Origin: an uncultured Nostoc sp.
GTDB taxonomy: Bacteria; Cyanobacteriota; Cyanobacteriia; Cyanobacteriales; Nostocaceae
Length of the DNA: 64,000 nt
Direction: 5' to 3'
Assembly (NCBI RefSeq): GCF_937863485.1
Contig: NZ_CALMFY010000085.1
Coordinates: 1 to 64,000 of the forward strand
Below are positions 44,596 to 55,622 of the stretch, piece by piece (positions within the stretch are counted from its first letter, which is position 1; every line of letters starts with the position of its first letter). The position numbers and the translations under genes are program-made. Below the pieces are notes generated by a model, which was not told the DNA's origin, did not search any database, and saw only the letters and a list, made by a program, of their open reading frames with translations.

Positions 44596-46482
44596 CTACA
44601 GTTGCGGAACGTACTGCTGCTTCTCAGGTACATCAGCGTACTCAGCCACAATCTGGCGGAATTCTTCGCCGTCAATGGTTTCCTTTTCGATCAGCAGATC
44701 GACTAAGCGATCGGTGACAGTGCGATTATCACGGATGAGCTTTTTCGAGTTTTCGTAGCATTCTTCCACGATCGTTCGCACTTGTCCATCAATGCGGGAG
44801 GCGATAGATTCGGAATACTCAGATCGGGTTGTCCAGTCACGACCTAAAAATACTTCTCCCTGCTGGCTTTCCAGTGACAACGGCCCTAAATCTGACATCC
44901 CAAACCGCGTCACCATTTGCCGCGCCATTCCCGACAACTGTTGTAAGTCTCCACCGGCACCAGTGGTAACTTCCGCAGCCCCAAAAATCACCTCTTCAGC
45001 AGCGCGACCGCCTAAAGCACCAGTAATTCTGGCTTTGAGTTGAGAACGGGAAATTAACCCCTGTTCTTCGTCGGGAGTAAACCATGTCAAACCCTGTGCT
45101 TGTCCCCGTGGGATTAAGGTGACTTTCTGCACTGGGTCATGGTCTTTTAACAAAGTCCCAACTAAGGCGTGTCCAATTTCGTGGTAGGCAATTAAGCGCT
45201 TGCTCTTGCTGTCTACCAAAGGAGTACCTTCCATCCCAGCGACTACCCGATCCACTGCGTCATCAATCTCACGCAAGGTGATCGCTTCTTTGCGTCTTCT
45301 AGCGGTAAGAATAGCCGCTTCGTTGAGTAAGTTGGCTAAGTCAGCACCAGTGAATCCAGGAGTGCGGCGAGCGATCGCATCCAAAGATACGCTAGTGTCT
45401 AGTTTCTTGTTACGCGCGTGGACTTGCAATATTTCCAAACGCCCTTTGATATCAGGTGCATCGACTGTTACTTGTCGGTCAAAGCGGCCGGGACGCAATA
45501 AGGCTGAGTCTAGTACGTCGGGACGGTTGGTGGCAGCAATAATAATGATGCCTGTATTACCTTCAAACCCATCCATTTCGGTAAGGAGTTGGTTGAGGGT
45601 TTGTTCTCTCTCGTCGTTACCGCCACCGATACCAGCACCCCGTTGGCGTCCAACGGCGTCGATTTCATCGATGAAGATGATACAGGGGGCGTTGTCTTTA
45701 GCTTTCTTGAACAAATCGCGGACGCGGGATGCACCGACACCGACGAACATTTCCACGAATTCCGAACCAGAAATACTGAAGAATGGTACGCCTGCTTCGC
45801 CAGCGATCGCTTTTGCTAGTAAAGTTTTACCAGTTCCAGGAGGCCCAACTAACAGGACTCCCTTGGGAATCCGTGCGCCTACAGCGGTAAATCTTTCTGG
45901 CTGCTTGAGGAAGGTGACAACTTCTTGCAATTCTTCCTTAGCTTCTTCGATCCCGGCTACGTCATCAAACTTGACCCCGGTTTTCGCCTCCATTTGGAAA
46001 CGCGCCTTGGATTTGCCGAAGTTCATCGCTTGACCTGGCCCGCCGGGGAGGTTGCTAGAACGCCGGAACAAAAAGAACAGCCCGGTAATCAATAAAACTG
46101 GAAATATGAGATTGCCCAACAATCCCCAAATTGCGCCATCATTCCGCATGGGGTGAGCATCAAAACTAATGTCTTTTTCTTTGAGCTTGCTAATTAACTC
46201 AGGAGCGTTAACAGGCAAATCCACCCGCCACCTTTGGACACGATTTTCGATGTCTGGATCGCGGGCTTCTATAATTGCTGTCCTACCGCCTTCGTACAGA
46301 TCCACACTGCTGACGCGATCGCCGTCCAAGTATTCTAGAAAGCGACCATAGGTCATGCGGGTATTGGCTGCATTCTTACTCATGTCAGCAGGAGCGCCTG
46401 CAAAGGCCCCTTGCCAAAAGAAAAAGCCAATTACCAAAGCCGGCAATGTCCAGAGTGCTAGGACTTTCCAAGAGAATTTCAT
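44596..46482 (-). CDS. ftsH: ATP-dependent zinc metalloprotease FtsH
   Basis: 628 residues. Two N-terminal membrane helices (about 8-25 and 117-137) flank a lumenal/periplasmic domain. Then the AAA+ module: Walker [14 protein letters not shown], Walker [15 protein letters not shown] with [17 protein letters not shown]. The zinc protease has HEIGH in [13 protein letters not shown] plus the third ligand Asp in [10 protein letters not shown]. Hexameric, acting at thylakoid or plasma membrane; in cyanobacteria FtsH complexes remove damaged D1 during photosystem II repair. One of about four FtsH paralogues usual in this group; which one is not resolved here. Monocistronic with its own terminator. 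Confidence 0.97.
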   Translation of the reverse strand: MKFSWKVLALWTLPALVIGFFFWQGAFAGAPADMSKNAANTRMTYGRFLEYLDGDRVSSVDLYEGGRTAIIEARDPDIENRVQRWRVDLPVNAPELISKLKEKDISFDAHPMRNDGAIWGLLGNLIFPVLLITGLFFLFRRSSNLPGGPGQAMNFGKSKARFQMEAKTGVKFDDVAGIEEAKEELQEVVTFLKQPERFTAVGARIPKGVLLVGPPGTGKTLLAKAIAGEAGVPFFSISGSEFVEMFVGVGASRVRDLFKKAKDNAPCIIFIDEIDAVGRQRGAGIGGGNDEREQTLNQLLTEMDGFEGNTGIIIIAATNRPDVLDSALLRPGRFDRQVTVDAPDIKGRLEILQVHARNKKLDTSVSLDAIARRTPGFTGADLANLLNEAAILTARRRKEAITLREIDDAVDRVVAGMEGTPLVDSKSKRLIAYHEIGHALVGTLLKDHDPVQKVTLIPRGQAQGLTWFTPDEEQGLISRSQLKARITGALGGRAAEEVIFGAAEVTTGAGGDLQQLSGMARQMVTRFGMSDLGPLSLESQQGEVFLGRDWTTRSEYSESIASRIDGQVRTIVEECYENSKKLIRDNRTVTDRLVDLLIEKETIDGEEFRQIVAEYADVPEKQQYVPQL

Positions 46483-46773
46483 GTTAATTTGCCTCTAGAT
46501 ACCTATACAAGTCATCAGCCTTAGCAACCGAATGTTCATCACTCTGTCACTTTAAGCTGTTAAACGGATGTCTATAAATCCATTTTGTTTAATTTGATCT
46601 CTTATATGCACTGCCATAAGCCAATCAGGGCATTATGGCGATGCCAACAAGAATCTTAATCAAAGTTAACTTAATTTTAATACAATATCGCACGAGAAAA
46701 GGGAGCGCCAACAAGGGAGAGACGCCAAAAAATTTTCTCGTCTCTGGTGTGTCTCTTCAATCAAGGACTTTAC

Positions 46774-47268
46774 CTACTTAACTTCTGTAATTTGTAGAGT
46801 GTAAGGAAGATACTTACCTTTTTCGTAGGAACCAACCCAAATTTGGTAATTTCCAGCCAGCCATTCACCAACAATGCCGGCATTTTTACCGTCAACATCG
46901 TCATTACACCAAGTACCACCGGGTCCCTTGATAATCAAGGTGGTGTCCTCAGGACTTTGCACTTGCAGCTTTAGGTAGTCAAATTTATTTGTTAGCACTA
47001 ATGTGTGGTCTGGTGTTTCATCAACAAATCCGGTACAAGGGCCAGTGGCTGTTTCGCTCCTGGCGGCTACTTGAATCCCAGATATTGAACCACCACTCAT
47101 CCCGCGAACTGTCAGGGGGTCTGGCGAAAACTGGGGGCTAATGGTGACATCTCCAAATATCGTTGGCGCTTCCTGAGCATCAGTCACAGTATTAACTGTC
47201 AATGTAATCAAGAGCGTAACTATCATCAACGATAATCTCATCCCTCTGTTAAGCACTTTTGTCAGCAT
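46774..47268 (-). CDS. Secreted hypothetical protein
   Basis: 164 residues with a signal peptide (MRLSLMIVTLLITLTVNTVT, cleavage near DAQ). The mature domain is beta-rich (SISGIQVAARSETATGPC, DTTLIIKGPGGTWCNDDVDG) with a Cys pair likely to be a disulfide, and a YQIWVGSYEKGKYLPYTLQI ending like that of small PPC-type (pre-peptidase C-terminal) domains. The Asp-rich CNDDVDGKN loop may bind calcium. No enzyme motif. Monocistronic. Confidence 0.75.
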   Translation of the reverse strand: MLTKVLNRGMRLSLMIVTLLITLTVNTVTDAQEAPTIFGDVTISPQFSPDPLTVRGMSGGSISGIQVAARSETATGPCTGFVDETPDHTLVLTNKFDYLKLQVQSPEDTTLIIKGPGGTWCNDDVDGKNAGIVGEWLAGNYQIWVGSYEKGKYLPYTLQITEVK

Positions 47269-47495
47269 TGTAATTACGTTCGCTTCTAAGTGTTTTTGAA
47301 GACATTAATTTTACACACAAAGTTCCCAACCTGAGGAGAATTGACTACCTATTTTAGATTTAAAATTGGGGATAATTCATTAGTAATTAGTTAATGATTT
47401 CTTGTTCCGATAGTTGCTCTACCTTATGGATAGGGGCGCACGTTTGTTTGTGCGCCCCTAAAATCTCAAATATTTCTAAAATCTGGAAGTAATCA

Positions 47496-48941
47496 CTAAT
47501 TAGCTTCTGTTATCACCCTACTCAAGCGCGACTTATCTAAACCAATCTGATTTAGTAGTAACCAAGATTGGATCAGGTCCGGGCCATGAACATCTCCAGT
47601 TAAGGCTGCTCTGAGCGATCGCATCACCAAGCCTTTTTTGACTTTTTGCTCTTTCACCACTTGTTTAATAATGTCCTGGGCGGCGGCTTCCGATAGTTGC
47701 GGCTGATTTTCTAAAGCTGTGACAATCCCCTCAAGCACAGCAGTAGAACCTTCTTGCTTGAGTTGTGTACTGGCTTCGTCACTAAACTCAACTGTGTCGC
47801 TAAAAAACAGTTGGCTTTGAGCTACTGCATCTACTAAACGAGTCAAGCTTTGGCTAATTAAAGTTACTAGCTGTTCTAACCAGGGGCGTTCTCTTCCACC
47901 ATCAAATTTATACCCAGCCGCTTGCCAATAGGGTATGAGTAAATCTGTGAGTTTATCTACTGGCATATGGTGGATATACTGACTGTTCAACCAATCTAGT
48001 TTTGCCCAGTCAAACTTTGCACCTGCTTTATTTACACGTTCAAAGCCAAATTCTTTGGCTGCTGCTTCTAAGGTAAATATTTCTTGCGTCGAGTCTGGTG
48101 GCGACCAACCCAGCAATGTCATATAATTCACCAAGCCTTCAGCAGTAAAGCCCATTTGCTGAAATTCAGAAATGGAAGTAACACCATCTCGCTTAGAAAG
48201 CTTGCGCCCTTCGTTGTTCAAAATCAGCGGCGTGTGGGCAAACTCTGGAATTTTTGCACCCATTGCTTCATACAGCAGAATTTGCTTGGCAGTATTAGCG
48301 ATGTGGTCTTCTCCCCGAATGACATGGGTGATTTGCATATCGATGTCATCCACTACAACTGCAAAGTTGTATAAAGGTTGACCACTACCTTCTTCTGAAG
48401 CGCGGGCGATGACCATATCACCACCTAAATCGCTACCTCGCCAAGACATATTTCCCCTTACTAAGTCATTCCAGACAATTTCCCGCCCATCTTCGATTTT
48501 GAAGCGAATCACAGAGGAGCGACCTTCTGCTTCAAATGCGGCGCGTTGTTCTGGCGTGAGGTTGCGATGACGGTTGTCATAGCGAGGAGCTTCGCCTCTA
48601 GCTTTTTGGGCTTCTCTTAAAGCCTCTAGTTCTTCGGAAGTGGTGTAGCAGCGATAGGCTAATCCTTGATCTAGCAGTTTTTCTACTGCTTCTTTGTAGA
48701 GATCCAGGCGTTGGGATTGAAAAAATGGTCCTTCATCCCAGTTAAGTCCTAGCCAGCGCAGTCCTTCAAGAACATTGTCGGTGTATTCGGGACGCGATCG
48801 CTCTAGGTCTGTGTCTTCTATTCGCAGTATAAATTTACCACCTTGGTGGCGGGCAAATAGCCAGTTAAATACAGCCGTTCTAGCTGTACCAATATGTAAA
48901 TTTCCAGTTGGACTCGGCGCAATTCGGACTCTGACAGTCAC
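47496..48941 (-). CDS. gltX: Glutamyl-tRNA synthetase
   Basis: 481 residues. Class I synthetase: HIGH motif as HIGT in [23 protein letters not shown] as KLSKR ([12 protein letters not shown]). It charges tRNA-Glu; in cyanobacteria the enzyme is non-discriminating (Glu-tRNA-Gln is then amidated by GatCAB), and Glu-tRNA is also the source of 5-aminolevulinate for haem and chlorophyll. GTG at 48941 ([10 protein letters not shown]) is chosen over the upstream TTG because it gives the usual N-terminus. A tRNA-Asp gene lies 150 bp upstream. Confidence 0.96.
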   Translation of the reverse strand: MTVRVRIAPSPTGNLHIGTARTAVFNWLFARHQGGKFILRIEDTDLERSRPEYTDNVLEGLRWLGLNWDEGPFFQSQRLDLYKEAVEKLLDQGLAYRCYTTSEELEALREAQKARGEAPRYDNRHRNLTPEQRAAFEAEGRSSVIRFKIEDGREIVWNDLVRGNMSWRGSDLGGDMVIARASEEGSGQPLYNFAVVVDDIDMQITHVIRGEDHIANTAKQILLYEAMGAKIPEFAHTPLILNNEGRKLSKRDGVTSISEFQQMGFTAEGLVNYMTLLGWSPPDSTQEIFTLEAAAKEFGFERVNKAGAKFDWAKLDWLNSQYIHHMPVDKLTDLLIPYWQAAGYKFDGGRERPWLEQLVTLISQSLTRLVDAVAQSQLFFSDTVEFSDEASTQLKQEGSTAVLEGIVTALENQPQLSEAAAQDIIKQVVKEQKVKKGLVMRSLRAALTGDVHGPDLIQSWLLLNQIGLDKSRLSRVITEAN

Positions 48942-49090
48942 AGTTAATTCTCTCTTTCGCAAAGCTTGATAAATGTAGCTTATATTTAAACCCTGAATCC
49001 TGAGTCAAGGAAATGTACGCTTAGGAACTAGTAAATAACAAATGCCCAATTCCTAATATTACTCAAGATTCACTACTGATAACTTTATAA

Positions 49091-49164
49091 CGGGACTGAC
49101 GGGGCTCGAACCCGCAACTTCCGCCGTGACAGGGCGGTGCTCTAACCAATTGAACTACAGTCCC
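49091..49164 (-). tRNA. tRNA-Asp (GTC)
   Basis: 74 bases. On the minus strand acceptor GGGACTG pairs CAGTCCC, D arm GTTC...GAGC, anticodon stem CCGCC/GGCGG with loop CTGTCAC (anticodon GTC), T arm GCGGG TTCGAGC CCCGT. Discriminator G, as expected for Asp. CCA is not encoded. Confidence 0.96.
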
Positions 49165-49283
49165 TTGTTTGGCAACTTTGCTATTATCGCTATTTATTTT
49201 CTACTTGTCAAGTGTTTTGCAGTTAGGAATTATTTTTGCCCCGTCTGCCTAGCGGGCGATCGCTGCTTGGGAGAACTTTTTCG

Positions 49284-50819
49284 TTAAATAGACCCTGATA
49301 ATACAACCTGTGGCTCTGATTCTAGATGCTGTAATATCCGGGATTGCATTTGTTTATACTGCTGCTTTAATAGCTGTTTGCTCAACTGGGGTTGAGAAGC
49401 GGGTGGTAGACTATGACTCTGTTGCACCCAGGTTTTCAACATTTGCCGCTGAGTTGGCTCGATGCGACTGCTGAGAACGTTGGTGCAGGAATGTGGTGCT
49501 TCTAGAGTAAAGAAAATCAAAGGACAGTGTTCATTTTCAGCCAGGAAACTTACCACCCTAAGATTTTGGGGATTTTGCATATCTAGGTAGGAGGGTAGCC
49601 ACTTAGGAGCTAATTGCCGATTGTAGAGTATACTCACCCACAACAGCATTGGGTGAGGGGATGTTATGAAGATAAATTGATTATAACGGATAGAAACCGC
49701 ATAGTTTTTAATTTCTTGTTTAGGCAACATCAACCATAGCGCTGTCATAGATCCTTGTGCAGTGTCTAGAAGCTGGGGAAAAACAATTTCTTGAATTGGT
49801 TTATTTTCAGGCCATAAAAGTTGCCGACACTTTTGTTCTACTGTGATTGGTAATCCAGAATCTAAAGGACAGTTAAGAATGGAACTAGAGGCTAATGTTG
49901 TAGGTAAACGGGGACTATCGGGCTGTTCTAAACTGTTTAATACTTGCAGAATTTGAGCGATATTTTGTGGGCGATCGCTTGCTTTTTTAGCAAGACAAGC
50001 CATGATTAAATTATTTAGCTTCTGAGGTAATTTAAGAGTGGGTTTAACATCTGCGATCGCTTTTGGGTCTTCAAACTGATGTGCTTTATACCAAGCACCA
50101 AAGTAATCAGTTTCTGGTTGCCAGGGTTTTTTGCCTGTGAGCATTTCAAACATCATCACACCCAGGCTATAAATATCAGAGCGACTATCTAATTTTTCCC
50201 CATCTAACTGTTCTGGAGAACAGTAGGGTAAAGTGCCATTAAATCCACTGCTTGTACTAGCTGTTGATGCATAATTTAAAAATCTAGCAATCCCGAAATC
50301 AAGAATTTTAACTAACTGACCCAATATCGGATCAGGAATAACTAATATATTGGCAGGCTTGATATCTCTATGAACTAATGGACAAATTTTGCCGTCAACG
50401 TTAATGCCTTGATGGGCGCACTGTAAGCCCAAACAAATTTGGCGGGAGAGAGTCAAAAACATAGATAGAGGCAGTGGAATTAAATCCTTTAAACTCTTTC
50501 CACATAGATATTCCATGACGTAGTATGGTTTTCCTTTCTCATTCACGCCATAATCATACGCCCGCACTATATGTAAGCTCTTTTGACTCAAAGCTGCACT
50601 CATTAAAGCTTCACGAACAAAGTCTTGTTGCATCTTGGTATCGACAACAGTTTTAGTCAAAAACTTGACAGCAACGGGTGTACCTCCTAACAAAATATCA
50701 TTTGCTAAGAAAACTTCACCCATACCACCGCTACCAATTAATTGCTTGAGTTGATAACGATTGGCAAGCAAGCCCGTACTACTTGGAGATATAAATCGGC
50801 TTTGATTCACTTTGTTCAC
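49284..50819 (-). CDS. Serine/threonine protein kinase with unnamed C-terminal domain
   Basis: 511 residues. Hanks-type kinase domain about 20-290: GSGGMGEV (P-loop), VAVKFL (Lys), HRDIKPANI (catalytic loop), KILDFGIARF (DFG), and CSPEQLDGEKLDSRSDIYSLGVMMFEMLTG. No membrane helix, so cytosolic. A ~200-residue C-terminal region (about 300-511) has no name known to me and is shared with the neighbouring kinase (MLPKQEIKNY, HPMLLWVSILYN, KWLPSYLDM, LIFFTLEAP). Tandem with its paralogue, 92 bp downstream of it; probably one transcription unit. Target and signal unknown. Confidence 0.93.
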   Translation of the reverse strand: MNKVNQSRFISPSSTGLLANRYQLKQLIGSGGMGEVFLANDILLGGTPVAVKFLTKTVVDTKMQQDFVREALMSAALSQKSLHIVRAYDYGVNEKGKPYYVMEYLCGKSLKDLIPLPLSMFLTLSRQICLGLQCAHQGINVDGKICPLVHRDIKPANILVIPDPILGQLVKILDFGIARFLNYASTASTSSGFNGTLPYCSPEQLDGEKLDSRSDIYSLGVMMFEMLTGKKPWQPETDYFGAWYKAHQFEDPKAIADVKPTLKLPQKLNNLIMACLAKKASDRPQNIAQILQVLNSLEQPDSPRLPTTLASSSILNCPLDSGLPITVEQKCRQLLWPENKPIQEIVFPQLLDTAQGSMTALWLMLPKQEIKNYAVSIRYNQFIFITSPHPMLLWVSILYNRQLAPKWLPSYLDMQNPQNLRVVSFLAENEHCPLIFFTLEAPHSCTNVLSSRIEPTQRQMLKTWVQQSHSLPPASQPQLSKQLLKQQYKQMQSRILQHLESEPQVVLSGSI

Positions 50820-50911
50820 CTCTGCTGCTGAGTCGATTTAAAGTTAGCAGTAGACACATAAGAATATCATTGGGTAATGGTAGTAAGCATTTTGATTTTG
50901 ATAGCAGACTT

Positions 50912-52543
50912 TCAAGGACGTGATAAAAGTTTAAAAAAAGTCTCCAAAAATTTATTCATCCAATTTTTTAAACCTTCTTTCTCAGCTTTGTGATGTACAG
51001 CTAACTTTTGTAAAATGTCTAACTTCAGCTTTTCATAATCTGTTTTTAGAAGATTTTTAGCTTCATTAGGCAAAATTAATTCATTTGATTGTTGACTCAT
51101 ATCTAAGCAATCTACAAGTTGCTGGCGCTGATTAGCCGTAAGCCTTAAAGTCGTTACATGAGAACAACGGTTTGGATCTTCTAGGGGAAAAAATAGTAGA
51201 TGATAGTAGCCTACTTCCGCTAAACTACGTGCTATCTTCTCCCCTTTATTATCTTTCAAATCCAGAAAATAAGGTAGCCACTTAGTCAGAGAAGGTTGGG
51301 CATTATATAGTACTGTTACCCATAATAGCATCGGGTATACATTCATTTTACTAATAAATTCAGTTCCATGTATTTTATCCAAATATTTTGTAATCTCTTG
51401 TTTGGGCAACATTGACCAAAAAGTTGGTATAAGTCTTTGATGACTATGTAGTAAATGGGGAAAACCAATTGATGCAATTGGTTTATTTTTAGGCCAATTT
51501 TTCTGCAAACAATCTTTTTCTGATAATAAAGTTGCAGGGACTAATTGAACTGGATACGAGAGTTGAATATTCTCACTGCTATTGCTAGGAATAACATCAT
51601 TAAGCTGAAGATTAACCTTTTCTAAATATTCTAATATTTGGTTGATATTTTGAGGGCGATCGCTTATTTCTTTCGCTAAACAACTCATCAGTAATTTTTC
51701 TAATACCTGCGGTATTTTGACTTGTGGATTTACTTCTTCAACTGTAGGTGGCAATTGAAAGCGATGCGCTTGATACCAAGTACCAAAGGAGTTACTTTTT
51801 GTCTGAAATGGATGTTTTCCTGTCAGCATCTCAAACATTAATACTCCCAAACTGTAAATGTCAGAGCGGACATCTAGCAATTTGCGTCCTTCCATATGTT
51901 CTGGAGAACAGTAAGGCAAACTCCCAATAAAAGAATCTGTCAGGGTCATCCCGCTTCGCTCTGTTAAAAATTTGGCAATACCAAAATCTAATATTTTAAC
52001 AATTTCTCCTTGTTTACTATCTTCACTAATGAATATATTTTCTGGTTTAATATCCCTATGAACAATGGGATAAATTTCTCCTTTGAGGCTGATACCTTGG
52101 TGGGCACATTGTAAACCTAAACAAATTTGATTACAAATCTCCAAAAACTTTGATATTGTTAAAGGCTGAACTTTGATAATTTGTTTTAGATTTTTTCCTT
52201 GGAGGTATTCCATTACATAAAAGGGAGTCTTATCCTCAGTGACGCCATAACTTAAAATACGAACAATATGTTTACTTTTGCGACCCAATTGAGCGCCAAT
52301 AAAAATCTCTCTGGCAAAGCGTTGGGACATTTGCTGGTTCACCAAACTGAGTGATAAAATTTTGACTGCGATCGGCATACCACCTTTAGCAGTATCTTCT
52401 GCTAAATAAACTTTACCCATCCCTCCTTTACCAATTAAATCTATGATTAAATAGCGATTATTTAAAAATTGTCCAATGTAATCATCTAATTCTGCTTTTT
52501 GCCCTACCATACTCTCAATTTGATTTTGTGACATAAAAATCAT
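50912..52543 (-). CDS. Serine/threonine protein kinase, tandem paralogue
   Basis: 543 residues, same architecture as the kinase at 49284: GKGGMGKVYLAED, IAVKIL, HRDIKPENIF, KILDFGIAKF, SPEHMEGRKLLDVRSDIYSLGVLMFEMLTG, then the shared C-terminal region (SMLPKQEITKYLDK, YPMLLWVTVLYN, KWLPYFLDL, LLFFPLEDP). It ends with an extra Lys-rich tail and a weakly hydrophobic stretch (NWMNKFLETFFKLLSR). The start could also be the second Met (52534). Duplication in place is likely; the two have since diverged. First gene of the pair. Confidence 0.92.
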   Translation of the reverse strand: MIFMSQNQIESMVGQKAELDDYIGQFLNNRYLIIDLIGKGGMGKVYLAEDTAKGGMPIAVKILSLSLVNQQMSQRFAREIFIGAQLGRKSKHIVRILSYGVTEDKTPFYVMEYLQGKNLKQIIKVQPLTISKFLEICNQICLGLQCAHQGISLKGEIYPIVHRDIKPENIFISEDSKQGEIVKILDFGIAKFLTERSGMTLTDSFIGSLPYCSPEHMEGRKLLDVRSDIYSLGVLMFEMLTGKHPFQTKSNSFGTWYQAHRFQLPPTVEEVNPQVKIPQVLEKLLMSCLAKEISDRPQNINQILEYLEKVNLQLNDVIPSNSSENIQLSYPVQLVPATLLSEKDCLQKNWPKNKPIASIGFPHLLHSHQRLIPTFWSMLPKQEITKYLDKIHGTEFISKMNVYPMLLWVTVLYNAQPSLTKWLPYFLDLKDNKGEKIARSLAEVGYYHLLFFPLEDPNRCSHVTTLRLTANQRQQLVDCLDMSQQSNELILPNEAKNLLKTDYEKLKLDILQKLAVHHKAEKEGLKNWMNKFLETFFKLLSRP

Positions 52544-52830
52544 TTATGAAAAAGATTTTTGGAAAAATACTTTAATAAGTCTAGCTAATTTTTAAACTTA
52601 AATCTAAAAAATATCATAATTTTTAGAATATTAATTCTCTGCTGTAATCATGGTTAATCTTTCTGCAAAATTCCCTAATCATTGGATAACATATTTATTA
52701 ATGAATACGGTTGAGAAATTACACGTAAACTACAAATAGGCAAGATAAAATTGCCTAGCAAATTCCGTGAATACACAGGAATAAGCTTAAAACAAGTGAA
52801 TAGTAGTAAAGGTACGATACCTCTGTACAG

Positions 52831-54015
52831 TTAACGGTTGAGATTCGGGAGTAAACGTCGCAATAATCTGATTAGTGGTGTTTCAATTTTAATTTTAAAG
52901 GCTAGTATCTGGGTGCGTTGCAGGGAGTTAAAATTGTTATCACTGATGAGAATTAATGATTGCTGTCCATCGGGTAGTTTAGGCCCAAGAGTTAAGCCTT
53001 CGATGTTATCTAGCAGTACATTTAAGGTTCTTAAATCTAACAGCAGTTTTTTCGTAACTGGTTTAATATTCTTGGAATTAATTGCTAAAAGGCTATCAAT
53101 CTTATGAATATCATTGGCTCCTTCTAAAGAAACCTGAAACAGGAAAATAGCAAATCCTAAACCAGTAAAAGACCGTTCTAAACTTAGGAAGTGTCCTTGA
53201 TTATCGAGAGCAAGTAAATCAGGTAATCCACTAATGAATTTGCCAGTAAAATTCAAAAAGGGTGAAACTGGTTCAGTTTGGTAAAGAAATTCCTTTTCTG
53301 GCTGGTTGTTGAGCAAGTTGTATTGCAAAATCCGGCAAGGACTACCGATGTTAGGTTTAGCTGCGACACCATCTTGAATTAGAGCATTTTCGGTAGCTGT
53401 AAATAGATGCTTTTTATCAGGTGTGATAGTGAGGCTTTCAAAAGCCAAATTGTTACGGATGCCTTTTTGACTACTTTTATCTGGCAAAAATTTGTTTGGT
53501 ATGGAAAGTGTTTTAATTTCTCTGCCAGAAGAGAGCGAGAACTCTTTAATAAAAGGATTAATTAATTTTCCAGCATCGCCTTCAGAAGAAATAAACACAG
53601 TTGCTTTATTAGTTACTGCAATACCTTCTGTATCACTTTCAGCAGGGCGAAATGTTTGAGCATTTTCATTTAATAATGTAGTAACACTGACAGGAAGAAC
53701 TTTACCTTTTTGTAGCTTACCCTTGCTTAAGTCAATTTTAAGAGTGTAGAAACGGGCGGCAGCTTTCTTTCCGTGGTCATCGGAAATAGCATAATAAAGG
53801 TTGTTTTTTGCATCATATGTAATTCCAGATAAACCTCCAACTTCAGTGTTTTTAAAGATTAAACCTTTCGGTAAAGTGGCTTCTCCGATAAACTCTATGC
53901 TACTGACTTCAACGGCATTTGTATATAAGTTTGTGAATAAAAAAACGATAATTATAATCGTGACTAAGAAATAAATAATTCGTGGGATTGCGAAGATTTT
54001 TTTAATCAGCTGCAT
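52831..54015 (-). CDS. Esterase-like activity of phytase family protein
   Basis: 394 residues. One N-terminal helix (IIYFLVTIIIIVFLFTNLYT, anchor or signal), then a beta-propeller-like domain of the phytase-like family (PF13449): GGLSGITYDAKNNLYYAISDDHG, NLAFESLTITPDKKHLFTATENALIQDG, LFQVSLEGANDI, NIEGLTLGPKLPDGQQSLILISDNNF. The alternating Asp/Glu-rich loops probably bind metal. Function unproven beyond the family name. ATG at 54015 (MQLIKKIFAIPRI) is chosen because the longer frame starts in sequence with no membrane-protein character and no clear ribosome site. Monocistronic. Confidence 0.87.
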   Translation of the reverse strand: MQLIKKIFAIPRIIYFLVTIIIIVFLFTNLYTNAVEVSSIEFIGEATLPKGLIFKNTEVGGLSGITYDAKNNLYYAISDDHGKKAAARFYTLKIDLSKGKLQKGKVLPVSVTTLLNENAQTFRPAESDTEGIAVTNKATVFISSEGDAGKLINPFIKEFSLSSGREIKTLSIPNKFLPDKSSQKGIRNNLAFESLTITPDKKHLFTATENALIQDGVAAKPNIGSPCRILQYNLLNNQPEKEFLYQTEPVSPFLNFTGKFISGLPDLLALDNQGHFLSLERSFTGLGFAIFLFQVSLEGANDIHKIDSLLAINSKNIKPVTKKLLLDLRTLNVLLDNIEGLTLGPKLPDGQQSLILISDNNFNSLQRTQILAFKIKIETPLIRLLRRLLPNLNR

Positions 54016-54158
54016 AGAATTTTTTTGTTCAAGTCTGAAAATTACAAATAAGATATCATCCTGAAGGATGCAACATGTGTTAGGGCTGCACATCTGTGCG
54101 CCACTACAAATAACATGTATTCCAACCAATTGAAAATCTTTAGAAAATCCGAAATTAC

Positions 54159-55622
54159 TTAAGCTAGTCGCAAACCGTATTCATCCTGAAAAAAGTTGAC
54201 AAGCCAATCTTTCACTCTGCGGGTAGCGCGGCAATCATCTTCGTTGTAGCTTTGGATAATTTCTAATAAGGTGCGATCGCCTGTTTCTAGCCACTGATCA
54301 TACCAGTAAATACATTTAGCGCCACTAGCTTCTTTTTCCCGCCACTCAAATCCTAACCAACGAGCGATCGCTTTCAGGGCATAGCTTTCTACAGGCAATG
54401 TTACACTTTGGGTTAATTGTTCATACACATCCACAAATCGATTCAGTACAGGACGCACTGAAGCGTAGGGAGTGTTGTAAAGCTTTGCCAACCGTTTGAC
54501 TGTATCAAACTCGTAGACACAAAAATGATAAATTGGCGCTTCGGGATATTGCCAAACTAAATCCAAAAATTGCTGCCAAACTAATTCTTCGTCTTCTGGT
54601 TTATCTGCTAAAAACGAATAAAACTGTTCTGTATTGGCAAGTCTATCAACGACCAAAACCCCCAAAAGATAATCTAAATCCAAGTCTGGCTGTGCCTCAA
54701 TATCAAAGTAAAGCTCTATGGGTGCTGTGAATGTAATATCTTTAATTGGTAGCGGATAGGGCAATATTATGGGTCGTCTTTCCAGTGCAGATTGAGCTTG
54801 CACTACTAGCTTGGGCGCTACTTCCCTGTCGAAACCAAGTAGGTTTTCTAAGGTGCTGGGACTGGTGTTGGCGAGAGATTCCAGTGTAGTGATGGCTAGG
54901 GCTTGCAGTTGAGTGTAGCGAATGGGTGTTACGCCTGGTAACAGTGAGAGATGTTTTTCAGATTGAGCAACGGCATAACATTGACTATACCAATGGCAAA
55001 GATTGCACTTTTGCCGAGAAATAAACACCTCTGGCGGATTCGGTAACTCTAAAACTTGAATAAACTCCTCCAGAATCTGCTGCATCCGTGGTATCCATTT
55101 GAAAAGATCCACCGCATAACTTCTGTCATTGGTTCGCCGCAATAAAAGCCAAGCTATTTCTGGTACAACTCCCTGCACTGTTGCCAACACTTGGGCATGA
55201 AATGCGGCGACAACTTGATATTCTTGCTTAGGGCGCTTACCCAGTTCAATACCAGCCGGGACGTACATCCAGTCTCCAAAACGGGACTGTCCTGGCTGTT
55301 TGACGAGTAAATTTGGACGACTCAGTAAGGTGTATCCTTCAGAATAAGTTGCTAACAGTACTCCTTTATAAATGTAGTCCACCCCACGCTGCATCAATTC
55401 TAAAGTTGCCGCCTCTCCCCTCTCCCAGTTTCCGTATGGATAATCTGGTTGGTGATAGGTCAGATGTGCTAGAAAACTCAGCTGATGGGCGATTTTGTCC
55501 TGTTGTAGTTTTTGCAGCAACTCATTGACATCATCGCGTTGACTTTTGTCACCGTGGATATCTAGAAAAGGCCGGCGTTTACAGCGTTGGTATTGCAGTA
55601 GGAGTTCAGCATTAATTAGCAT
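54159..55622 (-). CDS. TM0106 family RecB-like nuclease with RNase H-like domain
   Basis: 487 residues. N-terminal Cas4/RecB-like part: Cys in YQRCKRRPFLDI and a cluster CNLCHWYSQC (four Cys suited to a 4Fe-4S cluster, as in AddB/Cas4 nucleases). Middle part with helix-hairpin-like TPIRYTQLQALAITTLESLA. C-terminal DEDD-type 3'-5' exonuclease/RNase_H_2 domain with IELYFDIEAQPD, VYEFDTVKRLAK, and SYNEDDCRATRRVKDW. The family is linked to DNA repair by genomic context in other bacteria; activity here is inferred. No CRISPR array or Cas gene in the window. Confidence 0.88.
   Translation of the reverse strand: MLINAELLLQYQRCKRRPFLDIHGDKSQRDDVNELLQKLQQDKIAHQLSFLAHLTYHQPDYPYGNWERGEAATLELMQRGVDYIYKGVLLATYSEGYTLLSRPNLLVKQPGQSRFGDWMYVPAGIELGKRPKQEYQVVAAFHAQVLATVQGVVPEIAWLLLRRTNDRSYAVDLFKWIPRMQQILEEFIQVLELPNPPEVFISRQKCNLCHWYSQCYAVAQSEKHLSLLPGVTPIRYTQLQALAITTLESLANTSPSTLENLLGFDREVAPKLVVQAQSALERRPIILPYPLPIKDITFTAPIELYFDIEAQPDLDLDYLLGVLVVDRLANTEQFYSFLADKPEDEELVWQQFLDLVWQYPEAPIYHFCVYEFDTVKRLAKLYNTPYASVRPVLNRFVDVYEQLTQSVTLPVESYALKAIARWLGFEWREKEASGAKCIYWYDQWLETGDRTLLEIIQSYNEDDCRATRRVKDWLVNFFQDEYGLRLA

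Noticed and set aside
45200-46033. 277-codon ORF on the + strand opposite ftsH
   Set aside because: Antisense shadow of the conserved AAA+ region; Ser/Thr/Arg-rich composition, no motif and no ribosome site.
54159-55622. TM0106 nuclease as a Cas4 of a CRISPR system
   Set aside because: No repeat-spacer array or other cas gene is in the window, and the RNase H-like C-terminus marks the separate TM0106 family.
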